Shown: positions 23,590-31,578 of the stretch, piece by piece
How the letters are laid out: every line of letters begins with the position of its first letter
Numbering within the stretch: position 1 is the first letter of the stretch
Source: a virus
Length of the DNA: 41,615 bases
Reading direction: 5' to 3' (one strand)
IMG/VR virus record: IMGVR_UViG_3300042691_042025
Span: 1 to 41,615 of that record
The notes under the pieces: generated by a model
The model's database searches: none
Told to the model about the DNA's origin: nothing
The model's input: only the letters and a program-made list of their open reading frames with translations
Program-made: the position numbers and the translations under genes

Positions 23590-24705
23590 ATGTTTGGCCA
23601 GCCCCCCGTTACTAAGGAATACCTTCAAGGTCTGGCCCAGTCTGCGACCACGGACTTCCTTTCTAACGGGACGCCGCTGACCGAAGCCGTCGTAAAGCAG
23701 GCCAGCGCTTGTGGGGCTAACCTCACATCAGAACACGTTCGCCGCATCTGCGAGATGACCTACCACGACACCTATGAGCGCATGCACAAGCAGGCCTCCA
23801 GTGCAGACCGGTATATCGTGTTTGATCCCCCGGATGCAGATGTCGCAGCAGAAGTATTGCGGACTAAAAAAGTAGCGTCTGCACCCCTCCGCACTTCCAC
23901 CTCGGCGGGTGAATACATGTCAGAGAAGAATGCAAGTATGCAGCACCGCGGCACGGAATCAAAACTAGCAGCCGCTCCAGGTCACCGGCTCAAGTTTCAG
24001 CCGGCAAACGCTTTTGATCAGGTCGTTAAAACTGCGTCTACGGACCACAATGAGCAGTTCTTGCAGGCTCAAGGTCTTCATGATCTGAAGCAGATCCACG
24101 ATGCACTGAAGGAGGCTTCGGCGCAGATGGACGCCGAGGCCCGGGCTGCAGACTCCGCGCTCATTTTTGCCAGACAGGAACTATCTAAGGTAGCCTACAG
24201 TCTGGTAAAAGAGGGGACCTCGGTAGAGGACATTCTCCATGCAGGATTTTCTGGCGTAAAGTGGGAGTCGACGTCCGAGGACGTTGCCGTTAAGGTGGCA
24301 TCAGATCTCTCGAACTTCCTTCTGGGCAAAGAGCGTACTACCGCCGGCCTCAGACTCTCAAAGATTGCGTCGGCGGGGGATGTAAACCCAGATCATCCGC
24401 TACCACAAGCATTTGCCAAGGTAGCGAGCATCGAGGAGCGACGCGTTCATCTCGAAATTGGTCTAAACCAGATCAGAGCGGACCTCGAGTACGCAAACAA
24501 CGCCCTGGTTTCAACCCTGTTTGGAGAGAAGTCAGCCTCCGTATCAGGAGCTATTCGTGGAGCTAAGGCACTAGGTCGCCTTGCAAAGGACCACCCAGTT
24601 CTTGCGGCTGGTACGGCTGTTGGGACCGTAGGCATTGGCGCGCTGGCTGCGAGATCTAAAACGAAGAAGCTAGACCCAACAAATGCTCCCGGAGGTAAGA
24701 AGTAA
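23590..24705 (+). CDS. Virion-type protein with many K-x-A-S sites, 371 aa
   Basis: I start at the ATG at 23590 (MFGQPPVTKEYL), since a longer frame would run antisense through the regulator gene. The protein holds an unusual number of K-x-A-S motifs (KQAS twice, KVAS several times, KTAS, KEAS, KIAS, KSAS), spaced along a mostly helical chain. A Gly/Ala-rich hydrophobic stretch lies near the C-terminus (VLAAGTAVGTVGIGALAA). If the motif is a protease site, this protein would be cut into many peptides, like internal head or scaffold proteins. It is coupled to the next gene by TAATG. Family not recognised. Confidence 0.7.
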   Translation: MFGQPPVTKEYLQGLAQSATTDFLSNGTPLTEAVVKQASACGANLTSEHVRRICEMTYHDTYERMHKQASSADRYIVFDPPDADVAAEVLRTKKVASAPLRTSTSAGEYMSEKNASMQHRGTESKLAAAPGHRLKFQPANAFDQVVKTASTDHNEQFLQAQGLHDLKQIHDALKEASAQMDAEARAADSALIFARQELSKVAYSLVKEGTSVEDILHAGFSGVKWESTSEDVAVKVASDLSNFLLGKERTTAGLRLSKIASAGDVNPDHPLPQAFAKVASIEERRVHLEIGLNQIRADLEYANNALVSTLFGEKSASVSGAIRGAKALGRLAKDHPVLAAGTAVGTVGIGALAARSKTKKLDPTNAPGGKK

Positions 24706-25268
24706 TGTCTATTCAAGTGCCTGCTTCCGCCTATAAGGCGTATGCTCGTGGGGAGATCTCTCAGTCGGAGCTTCTGGGGCTAGAAAAGTTTGCCTCCGAT
24801 CTCAGCAAGAGCGCATCGGTGCCCTTTGACCCTCTGTCAGCAAGAGGGGCCGCTACTCTAGGAGGCTTAGCTCTTGCTGCGCCTGCTTTGACATACGCCG
24901 GTGCTGCGGTCCCCAAGGCAATGGATAGCACGATGGGGGCGCTGACATTTAATAGAGATCTGAAACGCGTCGTAGAAGTAAATCCCCAGCTGGGGGACGC
25001 CTCTGATCCGAACCTTCGAATGGCGTTTAAGACCCTCCGTAGTGTCAACCCCGACTACTCAAAGGATCCTTTGATTGCCGGGACTATCCTCGATATGGTC
25101 ATGACCAATAGAATGGACCCCGACGATCCTTCGAGTGCTCCTCGGTTCGATCCTGCGCTGCTCCAGAGCATTCAGATGAGGGGTGGAAAGAGTCCTTTGG
25201 ATGTAGCTACGGACCAGGGTAAGGCCGCTGTTCCTGGCCTGGCACAAGGGCTGATTGGCGGCGACTGA
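24705..25268 (+). CDS. Small virion-type protein upstream of the protease, 187 aa
   Basis: The N-terminal ~40 residues form a helical leader ending in LEKFAS and LSKSAS, both candidate processing sites. A Gly/Ala-rich hydrophobic stretch (GAATLGGLALAAPALTYAGAAV) follows at about 48-70, then a polar domain with repeated Asp/Pro turns. It overlaps both neighbours by one base. I do not recognise a family. The architecture of leader, cleavage motif and Gly-rich segment is the one shared by several proteins here, suggesting an internal head protein. Confidence 0.65.
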   Translation: MSIQVPASAYKAYARGEISQSELLGLEKFASDLSKSASVPFDPLSARGAATLGGLALAAPALTYAGAAVPKAMDSTMGALTFNRDLKRVVEVNPQLGDASDPNLRMAFKTLRSVNPDYSKDPLIAGTILDMVMTNRMDPDDPSSAPRFDPALLQSIQMRGGKSPLDVATDQGKAAVPGLAQGLIGGD

Positions 25269-27160
25269 TGGAGAAATACTCCCTATTCTCAGGCAAGGCC
25301 GATTCCGGGGCTCCGCTCATTCATAGAGTGGAGCCCGGGAGTTCGTATGGCCTTGGGGACACGGAAGGCATCTCCAAGACTGCATCCGGCGAGCATATGC
25401 CGGAAGTAATCGAACTGATCGAGTCTATCAAGGCGCAGCCGGGCCGGCTTTACCTGGTCAACTCCGCGTTAGGCGCGGGTGAGTATGTAGGCTTCAACCT
25501 TCGAGGAGACTGGTTTACTGAGGCCGGTCTCGTCAGAAGCCCTCCAGGGTTTGAGAAAATCCCAGTATGGGACATTGACGCAAGAAGAAAGGCAGCGAAT
25601 CAGACAGAAGCGCTGCCTCAGTGGGGATCTCTTACCTGGGGATACCCGACTTTCTACAACGCGCATAGATTTCGTCACCATGTAAATAAAGACCCAGACA
25701 AAGCATATGGATTTATCCTAGGTGCTTTCTGGGACTCGCGCATGAAGCGCGTCATCCTCGTGTCTGAGTTGATCCGAGAGATGTGCGCGCGCCAAGGTGC
25801 GCTCGATCTCTACTCGAGAATTGAAGCGGGAGAGTTCCCTGACACGAGCATGGGGAGCAAGGTTCCCTACGACCGCTGCTCGATCTGCGGACATATTGCT
25901 CGAACTCCGATGGAGTACTGCAAGCACGTCCAGCGGGGAGCTCCGGCTCCCTACGGCATGAAGGCGATGCTCCCTGACGGCCGTGTTTGCGGCGTATACA
26001 ACGACTACCCCAGATTCTTTGACGACTCCTATGTCTTTGTGGGTGCTGAACGATCCGCGAAGGTGATGACAAACGTCACGCCGATGATGTCGGGGCAGAA
26101 CGCATATTCACAAACGATCTATCCCTTTCAGCCCATGGGGTTCAAGCTTGCCAGCGCCCCTCCGCAAAGTGCGGCGCCCGCTGTTATTCCTGATGCAGTC
26201 ATGGAAGAGCGATTAACTCGAGCCCTTGAGTCGCTTCCGGTATCGACCCCTCTCGAGAGAGAGGCTCTTCGTTACTTTATGCAGGAACGACTAGCCGAGG
26301 AACGCCTCGTCTCTGGGACGCTTGCAGCTTCGGAGCTACAGCTCTGGAGGGAGATTTCGGTTCAGACATTCCAGCGTAGATATGGAGTTAGTCCAGACCA
26401 GATCACTCATCTAAAGCAGATCTTTAACGAACGTGCCAATAACCTACTCGGCATAAAGACGGCTTCCTTCTCCAAGGTGGCTGAGATGCTCAAGCGCATT
26501 CCTGCTCCGAGCGCATCCCAGATGAGCTTTGTGCGCAAGGATGAGATGTGCCTGCCTGAACTTCCGAAAGACGTTTTAGAACGGATGGCTGAGTCGCCCG
26601 GAGTAAATCTTCGGGCAGCGGCCAAGCTCGGTGTTGTCCTGAAGCCTCAAGAGTTTATGCACGTACTTCTTCGTGCTAAAGATCCTGAAATGGCGGACGA
26701 CATCTACGAAAGGGGCGAGGTGTTTGCTCCTAGAGCTATCCGAATGGAATCTTCTCCATTCGACGCATCCTCGGACATTCCGTCGGGCGCCGTACAGCGG
26801 ATGTTGGAGCTGCTTGGGCCGCTTCTGACAAATAGATCTTTCGCTCCATCAGTTTTGCGGGTAAGAATGGTCAAGGAGGGAAGCAGCCCTGCCCCTTCGG
26901 ACCTAAGACCAGTGGACGGCTTTGAGGATATTGCGGACCTTTACAATGCGTACCGACTTGGTCTTGTTGACAAGAAACCGGACCTGTCTGCAGTCCAGGC
27001 CCCCTATGTATTCTCAAACTCCATCGAAGATGACGTAAAAATCGCAGACGATGCGATTGCGCTATCAAACATCTTGCTGCATGTTGCCTACTGGCCTGGT
27101 CTTGTATTAGGATTGCAATCGCAGGCAGAGGGACACTCTCCCGAAGACGCCCCCTACTAA
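25268..27160 (+). CDS. Probable prohead maturation protease, 630 aa
   Basis: The catalytic region (about 45-225) matches the layout of herpesvirus-fold prohead proteases. A His in HHVNKDPDKAYG (H137/H138) is followed by strands and then SMG (S194), the expected nucleophile. Directly after it is a zinc-like cluster, C204, C207, C218, H220 (CSICG...YCKH), which I recall from similar proteins of large phages. Candidate self-cleavage sites flank the domain: K37-T-A-S40 and K293-L-A-S296. The C-terminal ~330 residues are helical and may be a scaffold-like or internal part released on maturation. The position just ahead of the scaffold-like gene and capsid gene supports the role. Confidence 0.65.
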   Translation: MEKYSLFSGKADSGAPLIHRVEPGSSYGLGDTEGISKTASGEHMPEVIELIESIKAQPGRLYLVNSALGAGEYVGFNLRGDWFTEAGLVRSPPGFEKIPVWDIDARRKAANQTEALPQWGSLTWGYPTFYNAHRFRHHVNKDPDKAYGFILGAFWDSRMKRVILVSELIREMCARQGALDLYSRIEAGEFPDTSMGSKVPYDRCSICGHIARTPMEYCKHVQRGAPAPYGMKAMLPDGRVCGVYNDYPRFFDDSYVFVGAERSAKVMTNVTPMMSGQNAYSQTIYPFQPMGFKLASAPPQSAAPAVIPDAVMEERLTRALESLPVSTPLEREALRYFMQERLAEERLVSGTLAASELQLWREISVQTFQRRYGVSPDQITHLKQIFNERANNLLGIKTASFSKVAEMLKRIPAPSASQMSFVRKDEMCLPELPKDVLERMAESPGVNLRAAAKLGVVLKPQEFMHVLLRAKDPEMADDIYERGEVFAPRAIRMESSPFDASSDIPSGAVQRMLELLGPLLTNRSFAPSVLRVRMVKEGSSPAPSDLRPVDGFEDIADLYNAYRLGLVDKKPDLSAVQAPYVFSNSIEDDVKIADDAIALSNILLHVAYWPGLVLGLQSQAEGHSPEDAPY

Positions 27161-27180
27161 CCGTTTGAACCGAGGAAATA

Positions 27181-28470
27181 ATGTCGCTCTTAGATCAGCT
27201 TGTATCGCGTGGGGTAACGTCCGAGGACTTAGAGAAAGCCGCCGCAGTACGCCTTTTTGAGAAAGCTGCCAGTGCCGAGGGCGTTAACCTCGACGAACTC
27301 TCAGAGGGACAGGTCTCAGACTTGTTTAACCAATTCACGTCGAATCTCCACCCAACTAAAGAGGCATCCACCATGGATCAGGAAGTCATTGACCTTTTCG
27401 AGAAGACCGCTGCCGCCGAGGGCATTGACCTTGGGGAGATGGACGACGACGATCTCCAGCAGCTGTTCCAGCACTACGTTGAGAACGTGCTTCCCGGGCA
27501 GGTTGAGGCGAACAAGGAGGCCTCTGCCGAGGAGATCGTCCTCGATATGTTCCAGAAGACCGCTGCTGCGGAAGGTATCGATCTCGAGGAGATGGGCGAG
27601 GAAGAGCTCGAGCATCTCTACGCCCACTATGTTGAGAACGTGCTCCCGGATCAGCTCGATGAGGGCGGGGAGGACGATGAGGAGAAGGTCGCTAGCGCGC
27701 ACGAAAAGCTCGCCGAGGCCGAGATCCTCGGTCGTCACATGGCCCGCGCCTACGTCGATGAGATGAACAAGGTTGGGGCGAAGTTTGTAGTTGACGGTGG
27801 AAAGGGTAAACCCAGTCCGCAAGGGGACGAGGCCCGGTCCAAAGAGGACTTCATGGGCAAGATGAGGAGACGCGTCACCTACGTCGATGATAAGGCGCAG
27901 GACCTCGGCGAGGCTATCGCGGGGATCGGTTCCGGTGGCGCCGGTCGTGGCGGCGTCAAGACGCACCGTGCCCTCGGCTACGGTGCGCCTGCGCTCGCCA
28001 CCGCCGGCCTCGCCTACGGCGGCAAGAAGCTGTACGACCGCTCGAAGCGCGGTCAGGAGAAGCGCTCGGGCTTTAGCGAGCTCGAGGTTGACGCCCTCCT
28101 GAAGATCGCGGCAGAGGGCGGCGCCGACGCCGCGGCTGATGCCAAAGAAAGCCTCATGGACAAGGCCAAGAGAGGCGCTAAGTACGTCGATGATAAGGCG
28201 CAGGGCCTCGGCAGAAGCATTGCAAGTGTTGGAACTGGTCTCCCAGAGGGAGTTTCCGGCCCAAGGCAGGTTCGCGGCGGCGTCAAGACGCACCGTGCCC
28301 TCGGCTACGGTGCGCCGGCGCTTGCCACCGCCGGCCTCGCCGCTGCGGGCAAGAAGATGTACGACCGCTCGAAGCGCGGTCAGGAGAAGCAGTCCTCCGC
28401 TGTTGACTACGATGATGTGGTCAACGAGGTCGCTCTTCGGATGCTTGCGGACGCCGGCTACAACGTCTGA
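27181..28470 (+). CDS. Acidic repeat-rich scaffold or internal core protein, 429 aa
   Basis: The N-terminal half carries three tandem ~45-residue units built on FEKxAxAEGxxLxE followed by an acidic helix and HYVENVLP-type end. Each contains a K-x-A-[S/A] motif, and extra KEAS and KVAS sites lie between. The C-terminal half contains a second repeat, twice: YVDDKAQxLG, then GGVKTHRALGYGAPALATAGLA and YDRSKRGQEK. These copies are nearly identical in DNA. Acidic, helical, repeat-rich proteins between protease and capsid genes are typically scaffolds degraded during maturation. The basic Gly-rich C-terminal repeats are less typical. A GAGGAA ribosome site precedes the ATG. Confidence 0.65.
   Translation: MSLLDQLVSRGVTSEDLEKAAAVRLFEKAASAEGVNLDELSEGQVSDLFNQFTSNLHPTKEASTMDQEVIDLFEKTAAAEGIDLGEMDDDDLQQLFQHYVENVLPGQVEANKEASAEEIVLDMFQKTAAAEGIDLEEMGEEELEHLYAHYVENVLPDQLDEGGEDDEEKVASAHEKLAEAEILGRHMARAYVDEMNKVGAKFVVDGGKGKPSPQGDEARSKEDFMGKMRRRVTYVDDKAQDLGEAIAGIGSGGAGRGGVKTHRALGYGAPALATAGLAYGGKKLYDRSKRGQEKRSGFSELEVDALLKIAAEGGADAAADAKESLMDKAKRGAKYVDDKAQGLGRSIASVGTGLPEGVSGPRQVRGGVKTHRALGYGAPALATAGLAAAGKKMYDRSKRGQEKQSSAVDYDDVVNEVALRMLADAGYNV
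27946..28063 (+). repeat. Intragenic direct repeat, copy 1 (118 bp)
   Basis: This block encodes RGGVKTHRALGYGAPALATA through YDRSKRGQEK and recurs at 28273-28390 with only a few base changes. Near-identity in DNA as well as protein indicates recent duplication or gene conversion within the scaffold-like gene. Confidence 0.85.
28273..28390 (+). repeat. Intragenic direct repeat, copy 2 (118 bp)
   Basis: Partner of 27946-28063, offset by 327 bases in the same frame. The upstream YVDDKAQ codons are also repeated, with a more divergent spacer between the two conserved parts. Confidence 0.85.
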
Positions 28471-28476
28471 TGACAG

Positions 28477-28516
28477 GCATGGCGCCACTTTCAATTGTCT
28501 GTAGGTGGCGCCATGC
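28477..28516 (+). promoter_or_regulatory. Hairpin that buries the ribosome site and start codon of the next gene
   Basis: GCATGGCGCCAC (28477-28488) pairs perfectly with GTGGCGCCATGC (28505-28516). The right arm contains the GTGG end of the ribosome-binding region and the ATG at 28513. The structure could end scaffold-gene transcripts, or it could restrict translation of the 93-aa gene. No U-tract follows, which favours the second reading. Confidence 0.6.
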
Positions 28517-28794
28517 TTGATCCTATGTGGGCTGCGTTCTTTACAGAGCTATCTAAAGTAGCCTCTAACAGAATGAGTGACCCACTGCGCGTTCCGGGGA
28601 CCGCCAATGGCACCCCGCCAGGACTTGCGAAGCCTTTCCGCGCAAGCGGTCAAAATCTTGCACGCTTTCAATCCGCCGGACCCGGGAAAGCCATGGCGAC
28701 CGGCACAAGTACTACAGCACACAACCCAAGCTCCTTGATCTCCACTGGATCGACCGGAGCAGTTGGAATCCCCGCACCTCCTTCCGTGCAGTAG
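28513..28794 (+). CDS. Small virion-type protein with leader, 93 aa
   Basis: I prefer the ATG at 28513, just after AGGTGG, over an in-frame TTG at 28495. The N-terminus MLDPMWAAFFTELSKVAS is a short amphipathic leader ending in K-V-A-S, the shared candidate cleavage site. The remaining ~75 residues are Gly/Pro/Ser/Thr-rich and probably unfolded. Translation may be limited by the hairpin over the start. I infer a small internal head protein. Family not recognised. Confidence 0.6.
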   Translation: MLDPMWAAFFTELSKVASNRMSDPLRVPGTANGTPPGLAKPFRASGQNLARFQSAGPGKAMATGTSTTAHNPSSLISTGSTGAVGIPAPPSVQ

Positions 28795-28802
28795 AGGAAC
28801 TC

Positions 28803-30038
28803 ATGAGCTACCGAAACCTGATTGATAAGGCACTGGAAGCTGCTCACGCGCGGGCCCACACCCCCGTCGAGACCGCTAAGATCGCCTCGGCTCCTGATGC
28901 CCTCATCAAAGAGGCGATGGATGTAGCTGGGGCGCTGGAGTTTGTGTCTCTGAGCGCTACTGGTGGAGATCGGGCTGCGGGCTTTCGCGAGGAGATGATT
29001 CGCGAGTTTTACAAGACGGCATCGTCAGGGAACCCCGCAAATGGTCCGACTGCTGCCTCTGGTACCCAGGGCATCGCTCCGGCTGCTGGCAAGACCAAGC
29101 TTGCTCCAAAGGGCCTGGTTGGTGGTAATGCCCCCGCACAGAGCACTGTCTCTGCCGCCACAAAGGATGGCGACAAGGCCATGCTCGAGTCTTTCAAGCA
29201 GGCCGGTGGGCAGTCTCTCTACGACATCCTCATGGGCAACAAGACTGCAGCTGCGGGCGGCCCTGCGGAGCATGACTCCGAGACCTCGGCGGGGGTCGGG
29301 ACCTCCAACGAGAACTCCACCTACCGAAAGACGCTCCACTCGAACGAGGGTCCGGTCAACGCAAATCGCCGTGATCTGAAGAAGAGCACTCGTGCGCGGC
29401 TTGCCGAGGCGTTTGCCCACACTGGCGACACTCTGGGGGATGCGACCGCTGCGCAGATCTTCCCGCAGGCCGCAGCTCGGGGAAGTCTCAAGATCGCCTC
29501 AGTGCTCCGCAAAGAGGCGGCTGAGGACTCGGAAAGAGACATCTTTCAGGTGTTTGGAGACCGTCCGATCTCTCCCCGTTCATACAAGAAGATGATGCGT
29601 ACGGCAGTGAAGTCTCACGGCATGTCCGGCCAGCGGCGCATGGAAATGGCTCGAGAGTCTCTGGAAGGTCGAGGAAAGGACAAGCGCCGCACTGCCTACT
29701 CTACGCTTAAAGGAACCGTTGCTGGGACGCTTGCCGGCGGGGCTACTTCCTCGCTCCTCGGAGGATCCAAAGGGAAGTCGGCTCTAGTCGGAACTCTTAC
29801 TGGTCTCGCATCGGGCGGCGCATCGGGTCTAAGATCCGAGGCAAATCGTCTCAATGCCGCAAAGGCAAGCAAAAACCCCAGCGCGGTCATGGCCGAACTT
29901 GCCCCGACTCGTACTAAGCGTCGGGTAAGAGACGAGGCAAAAACGCTGGCTTCAGTCGTCGCTGCACGATCTGGCCGCAAGGTACAGGGCAACCCCCTAA
30001 TCCGCATTGACCGTGCGGATGGTAACAAGAGGTCCTAA
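28803..30038 (+). CDS. Virion-type protein, 411 aa, with K-x-A-S sites and paired Gly-rich segments
   Basis: A helical N-terminus ends in AKIAS (K26-S29), followed by further KTAS, KTAA, KIAS and KEAA motifs spread along a Gly/Ala/Ser-rich chain. A basic region follows. Residues about 304-321 and 327-342 are Gly-rich hydrophobic stretches split by SKGKS, the hairpin pattern seen in the 219-, 177- and 271-aa proteins. The C-terminus is strongly basic (TKRRVRDEAK, SGRKVQG), which could bind packaged DNA. Its place between the scaffold-like and capsid genes fits an internal head protein. No known family recognised. Confidence 0.65.
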   Translation: MSYRNLIDKALEAAHARAHTPVETAKIASAPDALIKEAMDVAGALEFVSLSATGGDRAAGFREEMIREFYKTASSGNPANGPTAASGTQGIAPAAGKTKLAPKGLVGGNAPAQSTVSAATKDGDKAMLESFKQAGGQSLYDILMGNKTAAAGGPAEHDSETSAGVGTSNENSTYRKTLHSNEGPVNANRRDLKKSTRARLAEAFAHTGDTLGDATAAQIFPQAAARGSLKIASVLRKEAAEDSERDIFQVFGDRPISPRSYKKMMRTAVKSHGMSGQRRMEMARESLEGRGKDKRRTAYSTLKGTVAGTLAGGATSSLLGGSKGKSALVGTLTGLASGGASGLRSEANRLNAAKASKNPSAVMAELAPTRTKRRVRDEAKTLASVVAARSGRKVQGNPLIRIDRADGNKRS

Positions 30039-30039
30039 T

Positions 30040-30573
30040 ATGCCTCTGCTAAAAGCCGCAGGAAATATCAAAGCTCAATTGGCAGAGTCTGCTCTTGGGG
30101 CTGCTCTTGGAGGGGCCGCAGGGGCCGCCTCTGAAGAGAAAGACGAGGAAACCAAGGAGTATAAAGACAAGTCTTTTAAGAGAACTAGAATTGGTACTGG
30201 CCTCGGAATGATCGGCGGCGCGCTTGGTGGAGAGGCCCTCAGAATGAAAAAGCTGGGGCTACCAATTTTAGGCGGTAACGCCACGACTCAAGAACAAGCA
30301 CGAATCATACGCAAGCACAACGAGGACTTTCATCCGTTTGGAATTGGACTCGAAGCATACAAAGAGGCGTCGATTGCTGAGTACTCTGTTCTCTTTGATG
30401 CTATCGATAGCGGAGAGCTTGGTCCTCATGTCAAAGAAGCGCTATTTGGGGTTTGCGAGGGGATGTCTTCTTCGCTACAATCCCATCACGCCAAGGTCGC
30501 ATCCGAATCAATTGAGTTCTCCGAAGCTGATGCTAGGCAAGCCCGCCTAGACCAGCTTCTGAGAAGATACTAA
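30040..30573 (+). CDS. Paired Gly-zipper protein, 177 aa
   Basis: I place the start at the ATG at 30040 (MPLLKAAGN), right after the previous stop, with AAGAGG upstream. Residues 18-30 and 51-67 are Gly/Ala-rich hydrophobic stretches (ALGAALGGAAGAA and IGTGLGMIGGALGG) separated by a highly charged linker of about 20 residues, matching the 219-aa protein. KEAS and KVAS motifs occur in the C-terminal half. A membrane-active ejected virion protein is a reasonable inference. No family recognised. Confidence 0.65.
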   Translation: MPLLKAAGNIKAQLAESALGAALGGAAGAASEEKDEETKEYKDKSFKRTRIGTGLGMIGGALGGEALRMKKLGLPILGGNATTQEQARIIRKHNEDFHPFGIGLEAYKEASIAEYSVLFDAIDSGELGPHVKEALFGVCEGMSSSLQSHHAKVASESIEFSEADARQARLDQLLRRY

Positions 30574-30587
30574 CCGCGAGGACTGCA

Positions 30588-30956
30588 ATGCTGAAGATTG
30601 GTAGTGCAGAACTGGCTGTAGTCTCCGCGAAGGGCGCTGCTGCCATCCGCTCGCTGACCGAAAAGGTCGCGAGCCTTACCGACGAAAACCTTGCTCTTAG
30701 AACCCAGCTCGCCACCATTCACCGGGACACTCAGGTAGCTGAGCTCGCGCGTGACATGGAGGAGAAGGGCCTCAACGCCCACATGACGTTTGATGAGAAA
30801 ATCGCGCACTTGCGCGGACATTCTCAGCTAGAGAACGTTAGAGAGGCGGTAAAGATGGCAAGTGCGGGTAATATCCGCATCGCCGAGCTTTCTGATCGCC
30901 CGGGCATGGGCGCATCACTCGACTCCTTCACCTCCTTCTGCCTCACTGGCGAGTAA
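30588..30956 (+). CDS. Small helical protein upstream of the capsid genes, 122 aa
   Basis: A GCGAGGA ribosome site precedes the ATG. The first ~70 residues form a coiled coil (SLTEKVASLTDENLALRTQ...). KVAS and KMAS motifs lie at about 26-29 and 91-94. A short Gly/Pro-containing tail follows. Its place just before the decoration and capsid genes, its helicity and its K-x-A-S sites fit a minor scaffold or internal protein. I do not recognise a family. Confidence 0.6.
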   Translation: MLKIGSAELAVVSAKGAAAIRSLTEKVASLTDENLALRTQLATIHRDTQVAELARDMEEKGLNAHMTFDEKIAHLRGHSQLENVREAVKMASAGNIRIAELSDRPGMGASLDSFTSFCLTGE

Positions 30957-30967
30957 CTGGAGACAAC

Positions 30968-31555
30968 ATGGCTGGTCAGTTTGTTACCATCCTGAACCCT
31001 GGGTATTCCACCCTTTACACGATGGATCTTCCGTACACCGTTGTTGCAAACGTGGACGGAAGCTCCAGTGCCAACCCCTTCAACCCTGACTCGACTGATC
31101 CTCTCCAGGAAGGCGAGTGGCTGACCTTCGACGGTGCCGGCAAGCTGAAGCGTGCGGCTGCTGATGTGGCGTACACCGCAGCTTCCCCTGCAGCCCTTGC
31201 GGTGGCTGTCGCGACTGACGCAGCCAACACGCCCGCAACCACCCCCTGCTTCATGTACTTCCAGGAGCGTGGTCGTTACGACGCGCAGCTTACCCGGAAG
31301 GCGCACGTGATCGTTGGGCCGTCGAACTTCCAGTTCCGCACCAAGATGATCGTTTGCGCAACGGGCGATGCGGGTGAGCGGTGCTATGTTCAGATGTGCG
31401 TCGACCCTAGCGGCCGTCAGGTCGCCGCGCTCGTCGCTGCAAGCGCGATTGCGGACTACGCCCTCGCAGGTGGAGAGTGGTATGCCGGTGTGATCATGCA
31501 GGTCCACGGCACCAACGACGCCACAGTTCTTTTCCAGCCTGGCTTCAACTTCTAA
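30968..31555 (+). CDS. Probable capsid decoration (head-stabilising) protein, 195 aa
   Basis: The protein is beta-rich, with Gly/Ala/Thr turns and no helical leader or K-x-A-S site. It lies immediately upstream of the major capsid gene, the usual place for a decoration protein. Codon use is biased to C/G-ending codons like the capsid gene, pointing to high expression. A GGAG ribosome site precedes the ATG. Features such as LQEGEWLTFDGAGKLKRA and SAIADYALAGGEWYAGVI are typical of small beta-tulip or beta-sandwich virion proteins. Assignment rests on context and composition. Confidence 0.5.
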   Translation: MAGQFVTILNPGYSTLYTMDLPYTVVANVDGSSSANPFNPDSTDPLQEGEWLTFDGAGKLKRAAADVAYTAASPAALAVAVATDAANTPATTPCFMYFQERGRYDAQLTRKAHVIVGPSNFQFRTKMIVCATGDAGERCYVQMCVDPSGRQVAALVAASAIADYALAGGEWYAGVIMQVHGTNDATVLFQPGFNF

Positions 31556-31578
31556 ACCCCAGTCCATAGGAGAACACC

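Noticed and set aside
27946-28390. CRISPR-like repeats
   Set aside because: Only two long copies, in frame within one protein gene, with no regular short spacers.
27316-28494. A 392-codon minus-strand open frame
   Set aside because: It is antisense to the repeat-rich scaffold-like gene and simply inherits its repeats. The plus-strand gene has the better ribosome site and fits the operon.
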